Positions 48,730 to 58,186 of a stretch of DNA of 64,000 bases are shown piece after piece. The position numbers were made by a program, and so were the translations under genes. A model generated the notes under the pieces. The model made no database searches. It had not been told where the DNA came from and worked only from the letters and a program-made list of their open reading frames with translations. Within the stretch, counting starts at the first letter, position 1; every line of letters starts with the position of its first letter. This stretch comes from Leuconostoc mesenteroides subsp. mesenteroides (GTDB taxonomy: Bacteria; Bacillota; Bacilli; Lactobacillales; Lactobacillaceae): positions 397,001 through 461,000 of the forward strand of contig CP046062.1 of assembly GCA_009676745.1 (NCBI GenBank), read 5' to 3'.

Positions 48730-50895
48730 TTAATGCTTAAAAGTTAACTGATTATGATTTAATTTCATTTGGTATACAAACCAGGTTAGCACCATTGATA
48801 CCACTCCTAAGGATAACAATACAGTTAAGTCTGATGCCACACTACCACCCATAGAAATTGTTTCGCGGAAGGCATGGACAGAGTAACTCATTGGCATCCA
48901 TGGATGAATTGCCTCAAAAAAGTTGTTTGATAACTCAATTGGATAAGACCCTGCACTAGCACTCAATTGTAACACCATCAAAATCAGCATAATACCTGAT
49001 CCTAGTTTACCAATTAATACATTAAACAAGACAACAAATTGATTAAACGCAAACGACGCTGCTAAAGCTACAATAAATGTCATTGCTGGTCGCTGCGCTT
49101 CCATGCCGTCGACTAAGAAGAGTAAACCAGTCATAATCAGTGCTTGTCCAATAAAAACTGGCGCGTTAATTAACTGCTTATTAGCCCACCACGTAAAACC
49201 ATTTTTTGGCTTTTTAGAAACCGTCATGAAATCAAATATGGTCGTAAAGGTAATCATACCGACAAATAACCCTACAGACATCATATATGGTGCCATTCCA
49301 GTACCATTATTAGGAACCTTTGATAAATTAGATGACTTTTTCTGAACTGGCTGTGATAATGCTACCACATTTGATTTCTTATTGTGTATGGCTGATAATT
49401 TGACAGCGCCATCGGCTAACTTATTCGCTAAAGTGGTTGTGCCTGTCCCTGCTTGCTGCAAAGCCGCACTAGCTTGACTCTCACCAGTAAGCAACTGTGT
49501 CGTGCCATCATTTAATTGTGAAGCACCATTATTAAGCGTATCGTTTTTGGCAGCTAGCTGTCCAAGACCTGTAGTTAATTGTGAGGATCCTTGAGCTAGC
49601 TGCTGAGCACCTGGTACTGCTTGGTTAGCTATTCCTTGGCTGACGGTGGTTAAACTATCATTCAGTGTTTTAATGGCTGTTTGTGCCCCTTGAGTGGCAA
49701 CAGACCCCTGTTGACCAAGCTGCTGTAGTTCTGGAATTTCTGCCTGCAACGCTTGCAATTGTGGCAACATATTCTTTAACGTAGTTAATTGATTTTGAAT
49801 TGTACTAGCTGCTGTAGCGCTCGACTGCACGTTTTGACCTAAATCACTTAACGCTGCTTGATATTTAGCAGCAACGGCTGGGTTTTCTTGTAAGAACTTT
49901 TGGAAATCAGCATCTTGAGCTAATGCTTTGAACGCAGTTGCGTCTTTTCCAGCACCAGTTAATCCAGCTGACAACTTTTCGGATGCTTCGTTAAGTTTGG
50001 TTGTATCAACAGATATAGTTGGTGATTCAACTTTACTTAGTTTTTGTAGACCTTGTGTCAGTTGTGTCAATCCTGTATCCAGCTGCTTTAAATCGGCTGC
50101 ACTGGCATTTTGCTTTGTATTGATTTCATCGGAAACCTTTTGAAGCTGTATAGCAAGTTGTTGCGCACCTGAAGTTAATTGCTGTGCACCAGCATCAGCG
50201 GAAGACACGCCATTTGTGTAGATTGACAAGCCCGTCGCTAATTGTGAAGTACCAGTTTGTAGCTGTGCTGTGCCATCTTGCAATTTTTTAGTACCATCTT
50301 GTAATTGCGATAAACCACTCCCAAGTTGTGTGGCACCTTCGGATCCTGATTGAAAACCTTTTTGTGAGGACGTTGCTGCATTTAAAATTGTTTTATTATA
50401 AACACTTTGCAATGATTTTGAGACATTTGCCTGTACTTTATCAGCCGCTGAAGCTGTTAATTTTTCAGCAATGAATCCTTGCCCAGTATTATGCGCAATT
50501 TTAATTTCAGGCTTAACTGGTTTATCATTCAACAATGTACCTGAATTTTTTGTAAAAGATCTAGGTATTGTGATGGTCATGTAATACTTTCCAGATACAA
50601 GGCCCTTTTGCGCTTTTTCAGCCGAAGTCTTCGTTAATTTTAATTGCTTACCGTCAAGCAACTTGTTAGTTAAATTATCACCTATATTTTGTGATTTACC
50701 ATTAATTTTTGCGGTTTTATCTTGATTAACAATGGCAACAGGAAGGTGATCTACTCTACCGTATGTATCCCAAAGTGACGACAAAAAAATGACTGCGTAT
50801 AAACTCGGAATGAGTGTAATACCAACCAATAATAATGGTAACCCCCTGATTTTTCGAACGCGGTTCCATTCTGAATTCTCAAAAAAATTCCTCAT
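48730..50895 (-). CDS. YhgE/Pip family membrane protein
   Basis: A 721-residue protein: one N-terminal helix (GLPLLLVGITLIPSLYAVIF), then the YhgE/Pip domain start LPVAIVNQDKTAKINGKSQN, a long extracellular region with heptad-like repeats (LQDGTKKLQDGTAQLQTGTS and many similar), and five or six C-terminal helices (from GMAPYMMSVGLFVGMITFTT). The family includes the Lactococcus phage-infection protein Pip, a phage receptor, and is related to EsaA of type VII secretion. It may be a lipid or export-related permease; no ATPase is adjacent. It is upstream of the Rrf2-like gene. Confidence 0.88.
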   Translation of the reverse strand: MRNFFENSEWNRVRKIRGLPLLLVGITLIPSLYAVIFLSSLWDTYGRVDHLPVAIVNQDKTAKINGKSQNIGDNLTNKLLDGKQLKLTKTSAEKAQKGLVSGKYYMTITIPRSFTKNSGTLLNDKPVKPEIKIAHNTGQGFIAEKLTASAADKVQANVSKSLQSVYNKTILNAATSSQKGFQSGSEGATQLGSGLSQLQDGTKKLQDGTAQLQTGTSQLATGLSIYTNGVSSADAGAQQLTSGAQQLAIQLQKVSDEINTKQNASAADLKQLDTGLTQLTQGLQKLSKVESPTISVDTTKLNEASEKLSAGLTGAGKDATAFKALAQDADFQKFLQENPAVAAKYQAALSDLGQNVQSSATAASTIQNQLTTLKNMLPQLQALQAEIPELQQLGQQGSVATQGAQTAIKTLNDSLTTVSQGIANQAVPGAQQLAQGSSQLTTGLGQLAAKNDTLNNGASQLNDGTTQLLTGESQASAALQQAGTGTTTLANKLADGAVKLSAIHNKKSNVVALSQPVQKKSSNLSKVPNNGTGMAPYMMSVGLFVGMITFTTIFDFMTVSKKPKNGFTWWANKQLINAPVFIGQALIMTGLLFLVDGMEAQRPAMTFIVALAASFAFNQFVVLFNVLIGKLGSGIMLILMVLQLSASAGSYPIELSNNFFEAIHPWMPMSYSVHAFRETISMGGSVASDLTVLLSLGVVSMVLTWFVYQMKLNHNQLTFKH

Positions 50896-50988
50896 ACTTC
50901 ACACTCTTTCGTGTATATTTTTTATCTATGGATATATTATAGACACGGAACAATGAAAATGCAATATTAGTTTTCATTTTTTTACATG

Positions 50989-51468
50989 TTACTTATGATA
51001 AGGCGATCCTTGTTGAATCATAAAAGCACGATAAATTTGTTCAATCAGTACAAGACGCATTAATTGGTGCGGCAATGTTAACAACCCAAAGCTCATTTTC
51101 AAGTTGGCCCTTTGCTTGATTGCCTTGGATAATCCAAGAGAACCACCAATAATAAAAGTAATATCTGAATAACCATTAACCGCAACGGTTTCAAGTTTTT
51201 GAGAAAATTCCTCGGAAGGGAACTGTTTTCCTTCTATTGCTAGCACAATCACATAATCACGCGAACCAATTTTGGCTTGAATCCGCTCCCCTTCTTTAGC
51301 CATAATTTGGTTTTTCTGTGCCTCACTAGCATTTTCCGGTGTTTTTTCATCAATCAACTCAACTACCTGCATTTTACAAAAACGAGATAATCGCTTTGTG
51401 TACTCTGCAATACCTTCTGTTAAATACTTTTCTTTTAATTTTCCGACAGTGATTAGTTTAATATTCAT
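50989..51468 (-). CDS. rlmH: 23S rRNA pseudouridine-1915 N3-methyltransferase RlmH
   Basis: A 159-residue SPOUT-class methyltransferase. Whole-length match to Rlm[21 protein letters not shown] at the N-terminus, [20 protein letters not shown], the AdoMet-knot [20 protein letters not shown] near 103-122, and the C-terminal [20 protein letters not shown] with QGSPYHK, which contacts the ribosome. RlmH genes commonly lie close to the replication origin in low-GC Gram-positives. It is followed on the other side by the DnaA-box region. Confidence 0.96.
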   Translation of the reverse strand: MNIKLITVGKLKEKYLTEGIAEYTKRLSRFCKMQVVELIDEKTPENASEAQKNQIMAKEGERIQAKIGSRDYVIVLAIEGKQFPSEEFSQKLETVAVNGYSDITFIIGGSLGLSKAIKQRANLKMSFGLLTLPHQLMRLVLIEQIYRAFMIQQGSPYHK

Positions 51469-51534
51469 TTCAAATCCACTCTTTACAGTTTCTTAATATT
51501 TTCGGTTGATTACTTATACTCATTATATTAGATG

Positions 51535-52013
51535 TTATCCACACGAACAAAAAAAAAATTTTTTTCTAAAAATGCTTTTATATCAACTTTCTTGCTGTTC
51601 GCTTTTTTAAGTTATCCACTGTTTTTTGTGATTTTCAAAAAAATGTGGATAACTTTATAAACGTTATTTCACTCTTACTTAGATAAAATGTAGATATCTT
51701 TTCACCAGTTATCCACATTTATCCACAAAGTTATACACAGTTGTGGATAAGCACACGCGTTCGATTGATATTTAAAGTAAAATTTCTTTACATTGTTCGG
51801 AAAATGTATCCTAAATAGTATTGCATAAATGTTTTTTTTTTAATTTCTCCAATACACGAACATTACTACTATTCTTCTAAAAATGAAATATTTTGCCTTA
51901 AATATATCCTAAAAGCATCGATATTTATCATTTCTTATAGAAATAGAGCGTTTATCCACGAATTAAAATATCTTTTCCACATTTACCAGTATTTAGTCCA
52001 CAAATTATCAACA
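51535..52013. promoter_or_regulatory. cluster of DnaA boxes between rlmH and htrA
   Basis: Within a 630-bp non-coding interval there are five perfect TTATCCACA boxes (51535, 51709 and 51719 on plus; 51644-51652 and 51742-51750 on minus). Near-matches lie at 51612 (TTATCCACT), 51731 (TTATACACA), 51952 (TTATCCACG), 51973 (TTTTCCACA) and 52005 (TTATCAACA). A-runs and T-runs (51549-51567, 51832-51842) give easily melted DNA. This is the composition of a replication origin or a DnaA-titrating site. dnaA and dnaN are not adjacent. Confidence 0.8.
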
Positions 52014-52098
52014 TTTTCGGATTTTTTTCAACATTTACATAAAATACATATTTTTTAATAAAAGTCAAACAGATGTAAAGAAAAAGCTAACAGTTTTG

Positions 52099-53238
52099 TT
52101 AGCTTGCCAATTTCTGTGTTAATTTAACTTTGACGGTTTTCTTAGTGTCTTGATGATAATAAGTCAAGCTTATTGTGTCCCCAAGTGAATGCTTGTAAAG
52201 TTCTTCTCGTAAATCAGCCTGTGAACTGACCTTTTTACCATTGATGCCGACAATAACATCGTACTTCTTCATTCCAGCTTTATCTGCTGGGCCATTGTTA
52301 GTCAAATTCATTACTACAACCCCACCAGTAACGCTATCCGGAATTTTCAAAGTCGATTTTTGCTCCGAAGCTGTTACTTCCGATAAATTAATCAGACTAA
52401 TACCAATTGCGGGTCGTGTAACTTTTCCATCTTTGACTAATTTGTTAACAATGTCAACGACTTGGTCCGAAGGAATTGCGAAACCCATCCCCTCAACACT
52501 CGTTCCAGAAGAAGATGTTGATAGTTTCATTGAGTTAATACCAATAACCTGTCCTGCAAAGTTAATTAATGGTCCACCTGAATTGCCAGGATTAATAGCA
52601 GCATCCGTCTGAATAACAGTGGATCCGCCGTAATTTTGACCATTTTCAGATGTTGTCTCAACTAACCTTTTTTTGGCAGAAACAATGCCTTGCGTCACTG
52701 ATGAAGCATATTCGGAGCCCAGTGGTGAACCAATTGCCAAGACATTTTCACCAACAGTTATTTTACTTGAATCGCCAAATTGTGCAGTTGTCGTAACATC
52801 TGTGTCATCTATTTTCAGAACAGCTAAGTCCGTCATCGCGTCTTTGCCGACCAATGTAGCCGTGGCTTTCTTACCATTGTGGAGCATAACCTGAATTTTA
52901 GCTGCTTCAGTGATGACGTGGTTATTTGTTACGATAAAAGCGGATCCATCTGTTTTTTTATAAATTACGCCAGAACCTTCTGACGACTCTTGGTAACTAC
53001 CTTGACTGGACTTAGTGAAGTTTAATACAGATACGACTGCATCCGACACCTTATTATAAGCTGATGTAGCGGTTGCATTCTTGGCAATCGTTTTTGTACT
53101 TGTTGCTGTCGTACTTACTTTTTGATTTTGATTTTGTAACACTTGTACGCCTTGCTGCCCGTACAAAATTACTCCTCCACCAATTACACCAGCAATGACA
53201 CCAGTTAACAACGTTTTTGTAAATGCTGATTGTACCAT
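52099..53238 (-). CDS. htrA: HtrA/DegP-type membrane serine protease
   Basis: A 379-residue protein: one N-terminal anchor helix (LLTGVIAGVIGGGVILYG), a Ser/Thr-rich spacer, a trypsin-like domain and one PDZ domain. The catalytic triad is in IVTNNHVITEA (His), AMTDLAVLKI (Asp) and NPGNSGGPLINFAGQVIGIN (Ser). PDZ features: GGVVVMNLTNNGPADKAGMK, YDVIVGINGKKV. It degrades misfolded exported proteins outside the membrane. It is 60 bases after yycI and ends the wal cluster. Confidence 0.95.
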   Translation of the reverse strand: MVQSAFTKTLLTGVIAGVIGGGVILYGQQGVQVLQNQNQKVSTTATSTKTIAKNATATSAYNKVSDAVVSVLNFTKSSQGSYQESSEGSGVIYKKTDGSAFIVTNNHVITEAAKIQVMLHNGKKATATLVGKDAMTDLAVLKIDDTDVTTTAQFGDSSKITVGENVLAIGSPLGSEYASSVTQGIVSAKKRLVETTSENGQNYGGSTVIQTDAAINPGNSGGPLINFAGQVIGINSMKLSTSSSGTSVEGMGFAIPSDQVVDIVNKLVKDGKVTRPAIGISLINLSEVTASEQKSTLKIPDSVTGGVVVMNLTNNGPADKAGMKKYDVIVGINGKKVSSQADLREELYKHSLGDTISLTYYHQDTKKTVKVKLTQKLAS

Positions 53239-53298
53239 TAGTCACCTCTCAACCATGTTTATTTTATTCTATCAATTTGAAATTAAGCAAAAATTAAA

Positions 53299-54102
53299 TT
53301 ATTCTGATAAATTATCTCCTGTAAAGGTATTGATTTTCAAAATACCCGTACTGCCATTAGCGCGTGTTACAACAAATGCCCATACCGGTAAATAAATATC
53401 ATAGCCATTAACCTTTACCGATGTATCATAGGATAGCGCACCTTTTGATAATTTATCTCCACTATTTAGTTCATTAAATTTGTAGAGCGCGACAATTGCT
53501 GCTTCCTCTGTAATTGTCGCGCGTTCATCACGCAATACTGTCACATTAGTTATTTTAGTTTGTGTAAAATCAGTTACCTTACGATCTTTATCTTTGTTAA
53601 AAATCATCAGCCCTTGTTTAGCAATGACCGGAAAATTATCAATATATTGAGAATAGGTTACACGATTTTTGCCATTAACTTTGGATAAAATAGGATTATA
53701 CCGATATCCTGCATTGTGCGCTATCTTTGATGCCTCAACATCATCAGCCGCAGCTTTCTTACCACTACTTGTACTACTGGTATTTCCTCTACCTAGTTGT
53801 GAGGTTTTATTGAAAGTCACATAAAGTGTCTGATTATTAACATTCGCATTGAAATTTGATAATTTATCAATCGTTGACATTAGGCTATTTGACCGCTTGC
53901 CGGCTAAATAGCTAGCATACTTAACTGAGGTACTAAAATTAGCCACTTTTATTTTTTGATTTTTAATCTCACTAATGATATTCGTATTTGCATCAGTCAC
54001 TTTAATACTTGGTCTCTGACTACTACGCCACCAAAAAAAGAGAAACACGTCCAAAAAAATGAATAATAGCGTCATTAATATTTTTAGTCGTCTAAACTGC
54101 AT
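53299..54102 (-). CDS. yycI: two-component regulatory protein YycI (WalI)
   Basis: A 267-residue membrane-anchored protein starting at 54102 (MQFRRLKILMTLLFIFLDVF), with AGGAGG twelve bases upstream. One N-terminal helix is followed by an extracellular YycI domain with repeats of a cystatin-like type (PILSKVNGKNRVTYSQYIDN, then FPVIAKQGLMIFNK and AAIVALYKFNELNSGDK). In B. subtilis YycI and YycH bind WalK through their membrane helices and restrain it. The gene order walR-walK-yycH-yycI is conserved here. yycJ, usually next, is absent. Confidence 0.85.
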   Translation of the reverse strand: MQFRRLKILMTLLFIFLDVFLFFWWRSSQRPSIKVTDANTNIISEIKNQKIKVANFSTSVKYASYLAGKRSNSLMSTIDKLSNFNANVNNQTLYVTFNKTSQLGRGNTSSTSSGKKAAADDVEASKIAHNAGYRYNPILSKVNGKNRVTYSQYIDNFPVIAKQGLMIFNKDKDRKVTDFTQTKITNVTVLRDERATITEEAAIVALYKFNELNSGDKLSKGALSYDTSVKVNGYDIYLPVWAFVVTRANGSTGILKINTFTGDNLSE

Positions 54103-54159
54103 AAAAAACGTATCCCTCCTTTCATAGCTTTCAGCGACCTGTATCACACATACTGAAAC

Positions 54160-55452
54160 CTATTCTCGATTGTCTAAAAATGTATTGACACTCATCCAAC
54201 CTGTCGATGTCTCAATCATCCACGTAGGATTCATATTGACCGAAACATTGTTTTCTTTATTAGCCAACCACTCGTAACCTGGTGCAATAGAATAATAATC
54301 ATTACTTTTGACACCTGCGGCTTGTAATTTTGCTAAAACATCTGCTGATTTTGGCAAAGTTACATCTTTTTCCGTATTAGGAACAGGCACACCTAGCTCA
54401 TTTAGCGAATAGGTACTTGTCAAATTACCATATTTATCCAACGTCATATGAATCGCACCAATCTTTGATTGATAATAAACTGGTAGCCCCTCAACGAAAG
54501 TTCGATAAGTAATATCCTTCCCATTATCCCGACTTTGGTAAAAGCGTGTATCAGAGAGATCTAATTGTAACAAATTGATTTGCGAAAAGCCGATATTCAA
54601 TCGGTTGTAATAGCTGCGCTGCAATGTACCGGTTGTTCGATTATCTGTAAATGTCACTGTTTCTAAATCTGGATCATAAATAATCTGTTGATTACTATAT
54701 TTATTAGTATAAATTTTTTTATTATTCTCCGTGGTCTGGGTCAACTGGTTTGTAGTCCCCAAAAGTGCTGAGACATAAGTCGTTGGATCACGATGATTCA
54801 CTAAATAAGAGTACACCGGCAATTTAAACTCTTTCGGGTAGTTCAACATCACCTGACCGTTAACTACTTTAAAATTTACCGTTAAAGCTTTAGGCAATCG
54901 TGTAGCAACCTGCCATGCCTCCGTTGTATCAATTTTACTAATAGTAACTGTCGTAATCGTCTTAGCCTGTGTATTAACAAAATATGCTTTTTTAGTATGG
55001 CTAAGTGGTACCACAACATAGTTAAAGTTAAAGCTTTTATGTGTTGATACATTCTGAGAATAATAAGAATTAAAATATTCAATTGGCACAACATCTGGAT
55101 AGTGATACAAAGCTGTTTGTGTTTTATCCAGCAACTGGGTAATTTCTTTATTAGTCGCTTTTTTCTTTGTAGGATTGGTCATTATAGAATCTGCTAAATA
55201 CTGATGAATGCTTTTATGCTGTGCATTCGTGGTATGCATAACCATGTGCTGTGTGCCACTTTTATCATTCACGATGTAATTGGTAGGTCTAAACAATTCT
55301 GAAGCTTGTTGCGACTGCTGGTCTGTTTGTGTTGGTGCCTCCTGACTACCTGCCGAAATAAATATTAATGCAGTTAGTACAATGGAAATAATAATAGCGA
55401 TCGTCAATACAATACTAATTGCAACGCCTTGGACTGGTCGATTATTCTGCAT
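54160..55452 (-). CDS. yycH: two-component regulatory protein YycH (WalH)
   Basis: A 430-residue membrane-anchored protein. The start at 55452 (MQNNRPVQGVAISIVLTIAI) is supported by GGAGG nine bases upstream; it overlaps the walK stop by 11 bases, which implies coupling. One N-terminal helix (residues about 8-32) and an extracellular YycH region with LFRPTNYIVNDKSGTQHMVM, a central TFTDNRTTGTLQRSYYNRLN and the late NVSVNMNPTWMIETSTGWMS. It acts with YycI to hold WalK in check. Confidence 0.88.
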   Translation of the reverse strand: MQNNRPVQGVAISIVLTIAIIISIVLTALIFISAGSQEAPTQTDQQSQQASELFRPTNYIVNDKSGTQHMVMHTTNAQHKSIHQYLADSIMTNPTKKKATNKEITQLLDKTQTALYHYPDVVPIEYFNSYYSQNVSTHKSFNFNYVVVPLSHTKKAYFVNTQAKTITTVTISKIDTTEAWQVATRLPKALTVNFKVVNGQVMLNYPKEFKLPVYSYLVNHRDPTTYVSALLGTTNQLTQTTENNKKIYTNKYSNQQIIYDPDLETVTFTDNRTTGTLQRSYYNRLNIGFSQINLLQLDLSDTRFYQSRDNGKDITYRTFVEGLPVYYQSKIGAIHMTLDKYGNLTSTYSLNELGVPVPNTEKDVTLPKSADVLAKLQAAGVKSNDYYSIAPGYEWLANKENNVSVNMNPTWMIETSTGWMSVNTFLDNRE

Positions 55453-57307
55453 CCCAATCGTCCTCCGGTTCTTCATCAACATAAGCTAACGAAATATAGA
55501 AGGTAGAACCTTTATTTTCAACTGAATCGACCCAAATACGGCCATTAAACTTTTCAACCACTTCCTTGGAAATAGCTAATCCTAATCCAGTTCCACCCTG
55601 CGCACGTGATCTTGATTTATCGACACGGAAGAAACGATTAAATATATTATCTAAATCTTTTCTTGGGATGCCTAGCCCTTGATCAGAAATACTTAATATC
55701 GCACGTGTTTTTGTCTTAATCAGTCGTGCTGTTATGGTACCACCGTCTGGTGAATACTTCACCGCATTATTCATGATATTGTCTAATACCTGAGTAAACT
55801 TGTCTGGATCAATTTCAACCCAAACATCTTCCTTAGTAAATTCACGCAAAATATTATAATTTTTAGTGATCGTATTTTCGTTTTTAGCGTCACTTTCCAA
55901 AATCATATCAAAACGATTCAAAACAAAATTAAACAAACTATTTAAATTAATAACTTCTAGCTTGACTGCCATTGTTCCTTGATCAAGGCGCGATAACTCT
56001 AACAAATCATTAATCATTCGAATCATACGTTGCGTTTCACCCTGAACAACGCCCAAAAAATTTTGTGCCATTTCTGGATCATCAATAGCACCCTCTGCCA
56101 AGGCATCCACGTACGATCGAACCGAAGTTAAAGGTGTCCTTAATTCATGCGACACATTGGAAACAAACATACGCCGTTCGGAATCTATACGTTGTTGTTC
56201 GGTAATATCATGCAGGACTACAACTAGTCCAGAAATAAAACCAGATTGACGTTTAATCAACGAAACATAGGTCTGAACTAACAGTTCTTTACTATCGTCT
56301 GATAAATCTACTCTGAAATCATTTAGATTTTCCAATATATCACGTAGTGTACGTTTACCTTCTAAACGTAGGAGACTAACAACATTTTGTCCAAGGGCAT
56401 CTTCCCGGCTGACCCCTACAAAGTCTGCTGCAGCCTGATTAATAATGGTAACTTCACCACGGCGATTAGCTGCTAAAACCCCATCCGCCATGTGTGTCAA
56501 AACCGAATCCAAACGATTACGCTCTGCATTGACTGTTTCTGTTGACTCTTCAATGCGCATAGATAGATCATTAACCGATAATGCCAATTGGCTTAATTCA
56601 TCAGAACCGTAAATGTGATTCACTATCGAGTAATCACCTTCAGCAATTTTAGTCGTCTGTTCACTGATTTGTTCAATTGGTCGTGTCAAAGTTCTTGCTA
56701 AAAATAGGGCCAACGCTACACTGGCAACTAGTGCAATCAAACCAGCAATAATAAACAGCCGCATAACGCTGTTAATATTCTTATATACTGGTAATAAACT
56801 GGCTTTTACAACAATAACACCAGAGACATCCTTTAATCTTCCTGCAGTCACCCCTAGAGGTGTCGTCATAATTTCTTTACGCTCACCGTTTTCATTGATC
56901 GTTCGAGTAGCAACATACGATTGATCCCCAGCAAGTGCTTTTTGTGCATTAATATCGGTCGTTTTTTGGCTAATTGTTTGCTGCCCCGATACAGAAGTTG
57001 TTCCTCGAATTGTTCCAGTCTTATCAATAACTTGCACTTCTTCAATGTTGGTATTATTTAATCCAGACAAAACGTCTTGAATTTCATGATTGCCTTCATC
57101 AGAGTTACTATTACGTAAAGCAGTGTTAATTGGATCAGTAACATATTTAGGTAAAGTGATTTGTTGTTGGAATGTCCTTAAGTTTTGACGTTCCATTTGG
57201 CGTACGAAAAAAGCACCCAAAAGTTCGAGTGCGATAATCATTAGCAACACAAAAACAAGTGTGATGCGAAAACGAATAGATTGGAAAAATTTAGTAATTG
57301 ACGTCAT
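55442..57307 (-). CDS. walK: sensor histidine kinase WalK (YycG, VicK)
   Basis: A 621-residue kinase. Domains in order: helix 1 (residues 12-31), an extracellular PAS/Cache-like sensor (about 35-180), helix 2 (about 185-205), HAMP (LARTLTRPIEQISEQTTKIA), a PAS domain (RRGEVTIINQAAADFVGVSR), HisKA with the phospho-His in FVSNVSHELRTPLTSVRSYV, and HATPase with NAVKYSPDGG and ISDQGLGIPRKDLD. It controls wall hydrolase genes through WalR and is usually essential in low-GC Gram-positives. First membrane member of the walRK-yycHI-htrA operon. Confidence 0.96.
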   Translation of the reverse strand: MTSITKFFQSIRFRITLVFVLLMIIALELLGAFFVRQMERQNLRTFQQQITLPKYVTDPINTALRNSNSDEGNHEIQDVLSGLNNTNIEEVQVIDKTGTIRGTTSVSGQQTISQKTTDINAQKALAGDQSYVATRTINENGERKEIMTTPLGVTAGRLKDVSGVIVVKASLLPVYKNINSVMRLFIIAGLIALVASVALALFLARTLTRPIEQISEQTTKIAEGDYSIVNHIYGSDELSQLALSVNDLSMRIEESTETVNAERNRLDSVLTHMADGVLAANRRGEVTIINQAAADFVGVSREDALGQNVVSLLRLEGKRTLRDILENLNDFRVDLSDDSKELLVQTYVSLIKRQSGFISGLVVVLHDITEQQRIDSERRMFVSNVSHELRTPLTSVRSYVDALAEGAIDDPEMAQNFLGVVQGETQRMIRMINDLLELSRLDQGTMAVKLEVINLNSLFNFVLNRFDMILESDAKNENTITKNYNILREFTKEDVWVEIDPDKFTQVLDNIMNNAVKYSPDGGTITARLIKTKTRAILSISDQGLGIPRKDLDNIFNRFFRVDKSRSRAQGGTGLGLAISKEVVEKFNGRIWVDSVENKGSTFYISLAYVDEEPEDDWDAE

Positions 57308-57370
57308 TTTAATTATGCTCAGTGGTGAGCATTCTTCCCCTCATTATGTACGCGTAAACTTAAATTTCAT

Positions 57371-58078
57371 TTATTCTTCTGATGGGCGTAAATAGTATCC
57401 GACACCACGACGTGTTGCTAACCAATTAGGATGACTAGGGTTGTCTTCAATTTTCTCACGTAATCGTCGAACCGTAACATCTACCGTGCGTACGTCACCA
57501 AAATAATCATAGCCCCATACTTGCTGTAACAAGTGTTCACGTGTCATCACCTGTCCAATATGTTGTGCTAAATAATATAATAATTCAAATTCACGATGCG
57601 TTAACTCAATATCAGCACCTTCCTTTGAAACCATATAGGCTTGGGGATGGATTACTAAGTCACCTAAATGAATATCTTCTGTACTATTGAAAGTCTCTTC
57701 AGAAGTTTGCGAAACAGATTTTCGACTTCGCAAATTTGCCTTAACTCTTGCGACCAATTCACGGTTAGAAAATGGTTTAGTGACATAATCATCGGCACCC
57801 ATTTCTAAACCAAGAACTTTATCAATTTCACTATCTTTAGCGGTCACCATGATGACAGGTACATCTGACTTAGAGCGAATTTGACGCAATACCTCAATAC
57901 CGTCTACTTCTGGTAACATCTGGTCTAGTAAAACTAAATCAGGATTTTCGTCATTATACATATCTAATGCTTCTTGACCATCCGCAGCGGTGACTACATC
58001 GTAGCCTTCTTTGGTTAGATTAAATTTAATAATATCAGAAATCGGTTTTTCATCGTCCACAACTAATACTTTACTCAT
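57371..58078 (-). CDS. walR: response regulator WalR (YycF, VicR)
   Basis: A 235-residue OmpR-type regulator starting at 58078 ([20 protein letters not shown]) with AGGAG twelve bases upstream; the longer frame lacks a site. Receiver phospho-acceptor is Asp52 in [14 protein letters not shown]. The winged-helix domain shows [20 protein letters not shown] and [20 protein letters not shown], with RGVGYYL at the end. It is the first gene of the wal operon and regulates autolysin and wall genes. Confidence 0.97.
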   Translation of the reverse strand: MSKVLVVDDEKPISDIIKFNLTKEGYDVVTAADGQEALDMYNDENPDLVLLDQMLPEVDGIEVLRQIRSKSDVPVIMVTAKDSEIDKVLGLEMGADDYVTKPFSNRELVARVKANLRSRKSVSQTSEETFNSTEDIHLGDLVIHPQAYMVSKEGADIELTHREFELLYYLAQHIGQVMTREHLLQQVWGYDYFGDVRTVDVTVRRLREKIEDNPSHPNWLATRRGVGYYLRPSEE

Positions 58079-58132
58079 GGCAGAACTCCTATCGTATATG
58101 TGTCGTTTCTTTTCATTATAACATTTTGGATA

Positions 58133-58163
58133 AACGAAAAGAACAAGCAATGTTACTTGTTCT
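58133..58163 (-). terminator. terminator of prs
   Basis: AGAACAAG (58140-58147) and CTTGTTCT (58156-58163) form a perfect 8-bp stem. Minus-strand reading continues into TTTTCGTT. It also overlaps the upstream leader of walR. Confidence 0.65.
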
Positions 58164-58186
58164 CATAAAAATGCAACAATATTTTA

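Noticed and set aside
51470..52098. Active chromosomal origin oriC
   Set aside because: Box content would allow it, but neither dnaA nor dnaN is adjacent and flanking genes do not change strand. Reported instead as an origin-like cluster.
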